Source: Cliona cf. orientalis | Taxonomy: Eukaryota; Porifera; Demospongiae; Clionaida; Clionaidae | NCBI GenBank assembly: GCA_963930775.1 | Contig: OZ005689.1 | Coordinates: 28,160,044-28,224,043, forward strand | Length of the DNA stretch: 64,000 nt | Reading direction: 5' to 3' | Part shown: piece by piece, positions 1-12,200 of the stretch | How positions within the stretch are numbered: the stretch's first letter is position 1 | Layout of the letters: each line of letters begins with the position of its first letter | The notes under the pieces: model-generated | Told to the model about the DNA's origin: nothing | Databases searched by the model: none | The model's input: the letters and a program-made list of their open reading frames with translations, nothing else | Translations under genes and position numbers: made by a program

Positions 1-233
1 GGTAATACTTCAAATTCATCCATATGCATTGACACTGAATGGTGGAAAGTAGTGTGAATCAGAGAACACCAGGGTAGTAACCACTGTGGGATATTATTCA
101 CCTTGGAAGTGTTTGTGGGCGATCAGTTTATGTAGGCTGGACATTATAATTCTGCCAGCAGGAGCACGCTCCTGCGTGCACATAAAACGCACATAGAGCG
201 CTAATCATTCAGTACAAGCACAAGAAGCTTAGT
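1..233. other. Region upstream of the first gene
   Basis: No coding signal seen. It precedes the first proposed coding exon and would hold the promoter or 5' untranslated region of the PD-(D/E)XK-like gene. No TATA box or other element could be named with confidence. Confidence 0.3.
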
Positions 234-3200
234 ATGAAGGTGAGTTTTTGTTCTCTTTGCTTGCATGCCTCCATGACCATAAATATAATACAATGTACTA
301 GTATAGTACGTAGAGCTAGAGACGAGTAGGTCACGTGTTCGTTTTTATTATTTGAGGTTAAGGGTTTCATTATGCGCGCCTGGTTATGTATAAAGCTAAA
401 GGGTCTCGCCGAGACTAATCGTCGTTGACGTCCAGGCTATAATGGAGGACAGTGGATATGATTCCGACTACGGGTATATCGCTTTTAGACATGTCCCCAC
501 TCTTCAGGTGTTGGCAGCGGTGAGCTATGATGAGTACTGCACTCGGACTAATCACCAGAAGTCCGAGGGAAGAGAGAAGCAGAGGGGAAGGATGAAAGGA
601 AAACTGACCGTGAACTGCCACGCAAGGGATCTGTGCTGTTTAGAAACACCAGCTGAGTTTATGGCGATAGTCCGAGCTGTATCGTCAGACCCCGACGGGC
701 AGAAAGTGTACTGCCTTGAGTCGGGGAGGCTGCCGAAACCACCTGTGGTGAGTAAATGAACGGAGTATAATGTATTGTATACTGGGGGCTACAGAGACAT
801 GCAGGTAGGTTGAGGGACTGAAACATTTGAGCAGAGTTGAAAGTGGCTATAGATCTTTTCATGGTTGAAGTGTGAAAGAATTTAGATGATGTTCAGCACT
901 AGAAATTTTCGCTGGTGCAAAATTTCGCGGAATTGCTTGCTACTGCTCTAGAAGAAATTTTCGTGGTTTTAATTTTCACGCCTTCTCCAGTGGAGACCAT
1001 ACCCACATAGATCGATCAGCATTTTCGCGGCGTCCTACCTACCCGTGAAAATTGCGAAATTTTTTTACACCATATAAAAATTTCCCGCTATACAGTATTT
1101 AGCTACATATACGCTAGTAGAACTTTCACAGAACTAGCAGTCGTGAAACAGTACTTGCATTATAGTTGAGATTATATGTACAGTGCAGTAGTACAGTATG
1201 GCTCATATCTATATGGGTCATGGCGGGTGGTTGTGATGTCAATATACATCACGCGACTCGTTTTCTACTTGATTGAATAATAAAGGTAGATGTGGACTTC
1301 CAGGCGGTCGGGGACGAGAAACTAGTAATATTATGCATGGCCTAAAGTTGGGCAAATATTAACATGCCTAGCAGCATCCAAAGGCCCCATAAGTTTGCAC
1401 ACACAAAGAAATTTTCTGATAGAACAGCCATCTCTCCCAGTTTTGAGGAAAATAGCTTCATCCCAGCATTATGGCTGTACAACTGTCCCCCCAGTGGTGG
1501 AGTTAACACCCAAGAGGGGTAAATGGTAACGCTGACATTCATTTGCATGTCATTAAAATTCATTCACACTTCAATGTTGAGCACATGTACAAGTTGCTTA
1601 CCAACTCAAATTCTAGTTCCTCAACCAGCCTATAAACCTTTCTATAGTTTTGTTTGTTTCCACCTTACTAGAGTTTGAGTTGGCAACCAAAAACTTGTAC
1701 ATAATTGAATTTCTAGACTACAATGCTGTAGGGTGTTGTTGTCAATACTGTATGCATGAGTAACTTTCAACTCTGCTTCATATGGGATAATTTCAAGTGC
1801 GTAACTTGAACTTAAGGGATGAATAAAAATAATTCCCCAAGGTCAAATCTCTCCCTCAACCTACCTGCAAACCTCTGTATAGGGAAGCCATGCATTTGCA
1901 ATATTTTCCGCCAACATGCGCACATAAACTTCACCAGATTTGCTCAAAATTGGAGTATCGGCTGCCTGTTTGCACTATATGGCTTTTCTGTGCAATCTAG
2001 GTGTACCATGTGCATTTCCAGACCATTTTTTTCTGCTTAGTGTGTTGGCTCCTTGTCCGATCCCCATAGGGGACCCATGCATGTTTAAACATGTGGTGTG
2101 CGTTATTTAGAAACATGCTCAAAATTGGAGTGTGGCTACCTGCTGCATTGTATGGCTCCACTGTGTATCCAGCTCAACTATGTGGTTGTTTCTGGACAAT
2201 TTTTACCCCACGTGCACGCATACACAGCAGGGGTAAAGCAACTGGTCTATCGTCCGCACAAAATCGCCAGATCTCAACATCTAGGCACCTGAGCGACTTG
2301 TAAGCACAACGAATTAGTCGAAGTCGTCGAAAAATCTGCTTCATTTATGCTTCGAATCGTTTGGTAAGGCCTAGGAGTGTCCCAAATGCGGTATTTATTG
2401 GCCTCGCCTATTAACCGCACCCCATATGCTTATGCACATGCGCACAACCTACCATATTATGTATGTAAAGGTTGTCAACAAGCAAGCATGCTGCTGCAGT
2501 GTACACAATCGAATGCACTGCGTGTGCGAGATGCAGTTGCAGCACGTGGAGTATGTGCTCTACAGAGCTCTACTGGCTTGCAAATTAAATAGAAATTACA
2601 TCCTAATTATTACTCGGAAAATACGGTATGTGACCGGATCTGAAAACCCAGCACATTTTTGTAACACACATACCGTATTTTCTCGTTATTAGGCGCATAT
2701 CACTTATAAGCGCATATTCGTTATTAAGCGCATGCTATTTTGTTGGCCTAAGCACTTGCTATTAGGTGCATTTCGCGTATAAGCGCATATATGACCCTTG
2801 ACCTCGATATCTGCATGCTTACTTGCTTTCCCAGAGTTCAAGTTAGTTGAAATCACGATTGCTAGTAGCCTACTGTCGATTCTCGGATTCTTTAAGCAAT
2901 GAGCGCCATTTCGAGCTGGGCGGAATACAGCAACGCGAACGATCGTGCAATCGATCGATTGGCCACGCCCCTTAACCGATACCGCGAACGCGCATGTATT
3001 CTTGGAAGCAGCTATTTTTTGTTAGGCGCACTTTGCTATTAAGCGCAGGTTTTCTTCCTGTGGAGATATAAGCACATGCGCTTAATAGCGGGAAAATACG
3101 GTATGGCACAATGCGCGTTTTTAGCATCTCTGGTCAAAAAATGTCGAAGTCCAGTTTTTGCCATATTCATGCCAAAGAACCTTTCTACTGATGGTCTGGC

Positions 3201-6200
3201 ATGCATTGGCTTTACGACATGCCAAGATGATTTTTAAACTAAATATACCGAGTGTTTTTAGAGTTTGGCCATACAAAGAGGCCAGAGGACTTTGCACTTT
3301 ACATGCAAGTACTGTTAATTTTACCCCTTTGTTTATATAGCCACAGTTGTCTGAGCTGGAAAAGCATGCACAGTGGGCGATTTCCTGCCTGGAGCTTTCA
3401 TTGAAAAGGGGCCCTGTATTCAGGGGTGTTCGAACGTATTCGCCACCTGAGAGTGTGAGTTCGTAGCCATGTTATTACGAATCTACATATCTGTTCACTT
3501 GCTGATGTTTTTGGTGATTTTTTCCACAGGAAATTTACAGTATTGTAGCACAGAAGAATGTCCCACTTGGGGAGAGCGATTCCCCACTTGCACTTGCCAG
3601 TGTTGGGGTTAGTTAAGTTTGTATTCATACGCTTGAACTTGGCATAACAGGGTTTCATTGGGGGGGGGGGGACGTTTGCCACCCCCCAAGAAGCTGGCTA
3701 CCAACCACACAGGCAATTATAGAAAGTGCCCAAATCGGCAGTTTTACCCCATAAATTGTCTTCAGCTTCACGCTCTGTGCGGGAGGAAATACACCCCCCA
3801 TCCTATATTTGACTAAGGGAGGGGAACCAGTGGATATTCAGAAGCCACCAGAGACAGTCTCAGAAAAGTTTCGTTGGAGAGCATTCCCCCAGACCCCCCA
3901 AGTTAACGAGCACTTTGCTGATGATAATATCATAACACTTACAGTATCTTCGCCCCCCCCTTAATTCTATAATTGTTGCGTTTGCCCCTGACGAAAATCC
4001 TAAATGAAAATACCATATTGTGTTAGCCATACAAGAAAGTGATGTTAATCTATCATTATTGTCCTCCATAATATGATTATTTTTTAGGAAAAACGTTCGT
4101 CAAGTGGAAGTGATGCAGATACGGTGGTGACTACGAAAGTATGTGTTCCCTCTGAGGTAAGTATCTCTGTGGATTGACCTCAGTGTACCCACATGTGCAG
4201 GCTGCAGGCAACTGACTCCCATGTGTGCACACATGGCCAACCGTATTGCTACACTTTTAGTAGAGTGCTGCTAGCTTTACTGTTGCTGTTAATTTTAATT
4301 GTCTAGCATCCTTCAAATCACTGGCCATCCAAATTATCTACATTGATCACACATGGTCATTTAGTCCAACTTGGCAGCCAAGAATTGTGGTTGCATGTTA
4401 TGTGAGCTTCCATATGTAATTTTGATTGCATTACTTTTCAGTGATACTTAGCCTCAATTCCATGATCGCATATTCAACCCCACCCATTGCTGTCAGCCTG
4501 CCTGCACATGTGTTTCCGTGGATATGAGGCATAGTACAGATATTATGTGTTTACCAAAATATGACCTTTCCTGCATGTGCATTCGGCAGAGGATAGGGAA
4601 GAATTTTTGCAAATGAAATGTGTAGAAAATTTTGCCCTATCCTGCACATTTCCTTCATGCATGAAATCCATAAATACATTTGGTCTAGTGTATGAAGATG
4701 GAATAGTAAGCTTATTGTAGCATCAAACAAACAGAGAAAACAGAACGTTTCGGCTCGTCAGCCTTCATCAGCTGTAACTGAATAGCACCTAGCTGCACAT
4801 GCAAAGAAGCACCAACACCAAGTAAACTGGGAAGGGGCAGAGGTTCTACTCCAGGAACCCAGGTACTGGAAAAGGAGGGTGCTAGAGGCCATGGAGATCC
4901 AGAAATGTACCAGGACAACTAACCTCGACTGCGGGCTGAAGCTGGACCCAGTCTGGATGCCTTTCATATCATACATGCACAGTGCAACAATTCAATATTT
5001 CATCGGTGACATCACTTCCTGTGTTTCTACAGTACAGTGCTACGCAGCAAGAGAGTAGGTTTTTTTCTAACTTTGCATGCACACTTATTTTGACCTACGT
5101 AGCAAAGCTGCAGTGGTAGTGTACAAAGTGTCAAACAGGGACCGCTCCGTAACAGAAGCTATGATGTTCATCTGGTATCACGTGCACAATACATAGTAAT
5201 ACAAACGATCAAAAATCGCAAGATCGAAGGCTATAAACAACGTGAAGTAAATTTATGAAGGTAGAGAAACGCTCTGGTATATCTACTTCTACACAGATTT
5301 ACCGTACGTAGCTAACACGGACGACCAGCGAACCTCATAGTGAAGCAGGGGCTGTCGAACTCATTGAACTACTTCGGAACTTTAAAAAAGGATTTTGGGC
5401 TGCCTATTGTTACTATCTTACCTTGCTGGGACGTTTTAGAAGCGAAGGACTCCACACATTCAACGCTAACAACTCTATTTTCGCTACCTTCTCGTTCTTA
5501 GATCGCCAGTGGGTGTGGTCAATGAAAACGTCACTATTGTATACGTGCGTTTGGTGCAACGTCATCAAGGCAGACCGTAACCCATTTTTAGCAACCGGCG
5601 GAAATGTTTGCTTCCAGATTCGGTGTTTGCTGCAAAACATTCGCAGTTTCACATATGCACTAGGATTATTAATGCATATAGATGCATAGAGCACAATATT
5701 GACTCTTAACTAAATATTTCATGCAAACTTCTGTGCCTAACGTAAATAGGCCATAATATTTTAGACTATTTTAGGCTATTTTGGTCAATATCTCCATGAC
5801 TGTTTATAGTTAAGACTTCTTAGTTGGCACAAAGATTCATCTTGTTGGTGGCCTATCTTCAGCTCAAACCATTGTTCTTATATTGACCTAAACTGGATAT
5901 CAAGTTAGATGAAGATACATGCAAGTTTAACCTAAAAACGCTGCGAAAAACCACACAGTGGTAAAAATCTACTCTCTTGCTGTGTAGCACTGTACACTTA
6001 TTTAATTCATTTGTTTCTAGGTGCTATTCAGTTACAGCTGATGAAGGCTCACGAGCCGAAACGTTCTGTTTTCTCTGTTGTTTGATGCTACGATAAGCTC
6101 AATAAGTTGTTTTCAAGTGAATCCATGTAGAAATGAGCCTATACTGCATAGTACAGTGTCTGCACCCAAGAAGACATTCAACCAATTACCTCTGCTGTTT

Positions 6201-9200
6201 TCTTTTTTGCAGCCCTCTGAACCAACTATGAGTACTACAGTTGAAGTAAGTACACCACAGCATTTGCAGTGCTTGTGTAATTTGTGGTAGTGTTTTTATC
6301 TTTGATTCCATACCAAAAGCACGTTGTTATAATTACTAATGGTGATGAAAATTATCTGTGTGGGGCGAGCCTTCACGAAAGTCACATGATTTCTTTGAAA
6401 GCACAAAGGTATGGGGCTGGTACTCCAAACTACAACAGTATATCAGTCAGTTGAGTAGCCTTAGTACCGTATCCTCCCGAAAATAAGCCCCCACTTTTTC
6501 AGCAGTAGACATGGCCCAGACTGGGAGGGGGCTTATTTTCAAATATGCGCAACTTGCCTCGAATATAAGCCCCCTCCAGCAGATGGCTTAGCTTACTGTC
6601 TCTTTTCCGCCTATATAATGCTTATTTAGCCATCGTACGGAGTCTACTCTCGTTTTGAGCTCCAACACATAAGCAAGAAGAGGCGCTACGCTCACGCAAT
6701 TGACTCTGCGATACTAACTAGACCAACAGCTAGGCTACTGCCGCCATCCTAGGAACTTTTTTTTACCGTGCTTTTGCCATGATATTCAGTAGAAAGAGCT
6801 GACAGATGACAGAGACATACTGTTCGGACTACGAATAATATTCAGCGTGTTTGTCAATCTCCAGGCGTTAATTTTGCTGATAGTGCAATTTTCACATGGT
6901 AGGGGCGCGGGCTTATAAACGAGGCTGGCTACTCAAGTTCATACTTTGACAGATTACTATCGTAAACAAATTATTACCAGACTGTACTGTGGGTGATGAC
7001 TCTTATAAGACTCTAAACTTAAAGGTATTTGCTTTGAATGACTTCAGCATTTCTGCATATTTACCCCGATGCATAGTTTGTATGGAGAACTCTAGATTTG
7101 GCTACTTTTTTGATCTACACTATTAGTCTTGCCTAAAGCACACTTGTGATTATTGCTGTTTGTGCAGTATACGTGTATATGTAGCAGGATATTGTGTGTG
7201 AGCAATGAATACCATACAGCCTGAAACTTTGCTGGACAAACATTTAGCCCAACACCTACATTCACATTGCATATATATTTCACGAATAAAAAATTTTGCT
7301 GATGCAGTAAAGGTTCCAGGCTTAAATTTCCAGCTGTACAGTATATTCAGGGTTCTCTCCACACTGGTTGGTTGGTTCTGGTACAGGGCCTCCCAACTCT
7401 GGTAAAGGGCCGACCAGTTGCTTACTTAAATTTAGTAGTACTTACCTAGCTGTGGTGCACTACCAATGACTGCTTTGGGCATACCTATAACCACTAATTT
7501 CATAGTAATCACAGCTTACAAGTACGCTACTACCGTCACCACTAGGCTACAGCTTGTATTTGCATACACATCTCAAGATTTACCAATTTCTGGGGAGAAC
7601 CCTGTATATTGCTCTTTATGCTGTCATTATTGACCACTATAATATGATTTCTGTAGGTCTTTTCTCAGAAGAGGCGCAGAGTGGAGCAGTCAGGGCTTAA
7701 CCGTGAGGAGCTAATGGTATATTTTAATTTACGGTGTTTATGCTAATAGAACACAAGCCAAAAAAATGTAATTTTTAACTTTTTTTTGTAAAAGGTCATT
7801 GGTCACTACTATGAAAAGATCTTTAGAATGCACATTTTCTTGCATTAATTAGCTGCGTGGATTACAGTAGTAGTTTCATATGTGTGTTTGCAAAAAATAA
7901 ACTGACGATTCTTGACACGACCGTAAATAGCACAGTATTTTATACGAACTGCATGATGATGACAACATCAGCATGAGTGGTTTGTCTGGCTGGCACGAGT
8001 GGTGGTAATACATGCCACGCCATACTATTGTACTGTACTGTGGATATTCCTGTGGTTACTTCATTACTGTCATGCTGGCTAGTTGCTAGTTCATCCCCAG
8101 CCTAGCTGCTCTGCAGCAAGCATCCAAGAGCTTACATGAATTATTTTTCTAATAGGAATAAGTGACTGTTGCTAGCAAAACGAACATGGCTGAACTATGA
8201 GGCCACTAGCCAAGTAGCCTAAATGTCCAGATCTGGCGATTTTTGTGCTAACAACAGATAATAGACAAAACCGATTACTTCTCCCCTTACGCATGCGCGC
8301 AGGGTAATTATAAGTAGTATCATGGTGTGATAAGGTAGAAATTCTTGCCCTGTAGTACTGATACCCTTGCACATTTTTACAAGAAGTTTGAGGACTTGAC
8401 ACTGTGTTCATGCATCCGTACAGGTGACTGGGGTGCTGCGCACACGTTTGAACTATATTTTGGGGTTATTCGATGATCCAAGGACAGTGGACTTAAAGAA
8501 CGATGCAGGGAAGAAGCTGATATATGAAGTCATGGTGCTACTGTTCAACCCCCATTACACCGACGTTCGTATGTAAGTGTTTGGTGGTTGAATGTAGTGT
8601 GTGAGGTATATGATTGGTGTATTGTATATGAATGCTGCAGAGATTTTACTACAGGCCAAGATCCTGAACAGGCTGGTGGATTTAGAGCAGAGATTGAGTT
8701 CAGATCCAGCAAACAGAAGCAGATTGCTCCATCAAAGAAGGCGCCCAAGAAATTATTTTACTCACTTGCGGTATGCTGTTACCATAATATTAATATATAT
8801 ATATATATATATATACAAGGAGTGAGCTCGCTTCGCTCGCTCACTCCTTGTATGTGTTTTAATAGCTTCAATGTGCATGGTTTTGGTGTGGTCGAGTAGT
8901 TTGTGGAGGTGGGAATGTTTATTTTACTTTACTGGTTTGTGGTATATCTTCTGGAATATTTTAAACTGCTTTGGTGCAGTTCGTTTGTGAGATTGAGCAC
9001 TGTAGGAGGTTAAAAATTAATGTGTTAATTATGAGTGCAAAGATGATTGGAGATGACATAATTATTGGGAATTGAGAGGTCAGTTTGATATAGATGGGAG
9101 TATAGTTTGAAGGTGATATAGTCATGTGTGTACATCGTCATCATTCCAGAAGTGGATTACTTCATAAGGATGAGGTTTGAGAGTTATAACAGAATGTGGA

Positions 9201-12200
9201 TACGTGTGCTTAGGAGGAAAAGGGATATGTTGAGGTTCCATGTCAATTTCTGGTAAAGGCATGAAACTGGAAGATGAGTGCTGGACCACGTTGGCAAGGC
9301 TCAGGTCCACAATTAACATCACTGATACTTCCCTAACTAAATATGACGGTGACTGCATGGAGGCTTCAACTTGTCCCCTGGCTCAGTACAGGTACTGATG
9401 GTCATGACATATAGACTGGAGTACACTAGCTATTGATCAATATCATAGGACTATATATTAGCAGTCTATGATATACCTTCACTCTCATGGTAGCTTCTTA
9501 GAGAGGAATCAAGGCCACTCTGACACTATTCATGCAACTGAACTTGATCAGACTAACTGACATGCCGCTGTAGTCTAGGGTACCAGCCCCATGCCATGCC
9601 CACTGATGCATGTGATGGTAGTCTATACCATGAGCATGATGAATCTTTTGACTTTCGCGAAGGCTCGCCCCGCACAGATGATTTTCATCACCACTAGTAT
9701 ATATATGTTATATTATAATATTATGTTTGTGGGGTGATCATTTCAGTGAGGAGAGAGTTATAACTATGCGTAGGTAATGGTCGTCAAGCGCCTACACGTA
9801 CACTCTGACACATGCAATCTGAATGACAACTTGGCAGACTTGGATCTGTACCTGTAAGCAAAGGCATGAAACTGGAAAGGTGAGTAATGGACCACACTGG
9901 AAAGGTTCAGGTCCATAATTAGCATCACTGATACTTCCCTGAGCATGATAGTGACTGCATTGCTGAGGCTTGTCCCCTGGCTCAGTACAGGTAGACTCTA
10001 CTTGGACTCGCATTGATGGTCATGGTATGTAGACTGGAGTAAACTATTTATATAGGCGATCAATGTCATTGGACTACTAGCAGTCTATGATACGTTCACT
10101 CTCGTAGTAGCTTCTTTGACAGGAATCAGGCCTATACTAAGGTCCTACTATGTAACTGAATCAGCCTGGGACTGACTGACATGCTGCTATAGTTTGGGGT
10201 AACCACCAGCCCCATGCCCCTGATGCATGTGCATGATGGTAGTGTATACCATGAACATGATGAATCGTGACTTTAGCGAAGGCTCGCCCCACACAGATGA
10301 TTTTCATCACCACGTTACAGACTATATACTTTGAATGCAGACCATCATTATAAGATGATCGGGATAATCACGTACTTGACCCCCGAACAAAGGATCCTGT
10401 ATTCACACAAATGCCAGTCCCTTCCACTTTTTACCCCTACTAAAGCCCTATTTACACTTACAATACCGGTTTAGGCCATGGAAAGCGATTTATTCTGTGT
10501 AGGGCATTGCTTACGTAAGCGCCTTGAGCCAGCTTAGAGGATTTACATATGGACAGCAACATATCCTGAACCTGTTTGAAACCGGTTTCAAACCACCATG
10601 GTTTACAATGGACAAATTCCGGAGATAATTTCATAATATCCAGTCATGTGACTGACAGGCAGACATTGTGTCCAGGTTGGTGTAATAGTTAATGTCAAAT
10701 GTGTGTGCCAGTTCAAATCCCACCTGGACCTTTTTTTCACTACCGGTGACATTGGGAAACATTTACGTGCATGGTAACTTTAAAAATACTCTACCTCAAT
10801 GATCAATGACATGCATACAAATTGAAGTTTTCACACAATATGCTATTTCAAAGCTACTTTTTCCTACTTATGATTCACTTAGTCTACCTGACATTGTTAT
10901 ATCCGAACATTTTTTTGATGTCTGGTAAAACTGAATGATGCACCTGACATTGTGTCAGAACAGTTATCATAAGCCCCTGTGCATGTATTCAGTGGTTGGT
11001 GCAATCATGGGTGGCGGTTCCGGGTAGAAAAACAAAATATTATTCCATTTCTATGAAAATCACATTTAGCGTTTCTTTTGATGCATCGGCCGTAGTTCAC
11101 GATTGCTTGTACACATGCAATGATTTCCTAAGGACTGTGAAACACTGCCCATTTTGGTGTAGCCGCTGATTGCAATTATTGCCGTGTGAGCAAATGGGCA
11201 GAAAAGATTGAGACAAGGAGCGACTTGTGTGCTTATATGGCTATTTGTTAGTTACCTGTGCACTCATCAGGGTTGCATACAGGATTTTTTCTTGGGGGGG
11301 GGGGGGGGGGGGGGGGGGTCTCACGGATGATTTCCCAACCAGTCTTCAGAGGGATTGAAGTGCTCACTGAGTGAAGGCGAAAGGACTACACGGTGTGGTA
11401 GAGGCTAATTGCTTTCAGCAATTTTTAAGCTTTATTTCGGGATTCACGCTATCGCTTGCTATCGTGGAAGGTCAGATAATGCTAGAGAAGTTCAAATGAA
11501 AAACTGACTTCAAAATGCAAAAATAACCCCCCAATTTCAAATGCATTTTTCTCAATTGGAATGTTTGTTTTTCTACCCGGTACTGCCACATGTATATATG
11601 TGTTGAAAATGAAAGTTTGTGAAATATTCAGCTGTATGATAGTTCTATTGTCTTATATGGTATAACTTAGAATCAATGCAATGGTTTCATTTCTAGGGAG
11701 TGCCAGATCTTGTAGGGTACATTCCACTAGGAAGAGGAAAGCGTCGCATCTTGTTTGTTATCGAGGTAAGCACAAGAAAGTGTGTAATTTTTTGTGATGA
11801 TGATACACTTTAGTTAACAGGAAATTTTTAAGGGGTTTACTCTTCACAGATATGTGTGATCTCTACCATTTGATATTTTTAATTTCACTGTGATACATTG
11901 TACCATGTTGATATAGTATTGTGTGGATACCACATTCTTCTGTGAGGATAAACAACTATTAAATCAGTAGGTAGTCTCACAAGCCCCTTCAAGCCTACAA
12001 GATCAGTAGCTAGCAACTGGTCAGCTGAAAATTTTTAATTTTTCAACATCTGAGACTGTTTCTGGTGGCTTCTGAGACCCGGTTTTCAGTGATATCCACT
12101 GGTTCCCCTCCCTTAGTCAAATATAGGATGTGGGGTATACTACCTCCCACGCGGAGTGCGAAGCTGAAGATAATTAGTGGGTTAAAACTGCCGATTTGGG

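Larger units (their letters stand above)
4706..6110. mobile_element. 1.4 kb element with inverted ends carrying hammerhead-like motifs
   Basis: About 90 bp at the left (TAGCATCAAAC through GAATAGCACCTAG) recurs inverted at 6015-6110. A second inverted block inside (5028-5058 and 5970-5996, around GTAGCACTGTAC) continues the ends inward. Between them is about 900 bp without convincing coding sequence; frames open on both strands at 5413-5694 look like chance. Each end holds a CTGATGA..GAAAC motif reading outward. Penelope-like retroelements are known to carry hammerhead ribozymes and to insert with LTR-like units in either orientation, so this may be a non-autonomous relative. No reverse transcriptase is present. 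It lies in intron 3 of the PD-(D/E)XK-like gene. Confidence 0.6.

Noticed and set aside
5413-5694. Overlapping frames of 93 and 88 codons on both strands
   Set aside because: Both strands open at the same place with no recognisable motif or splice context, inside a non-autonomous element.
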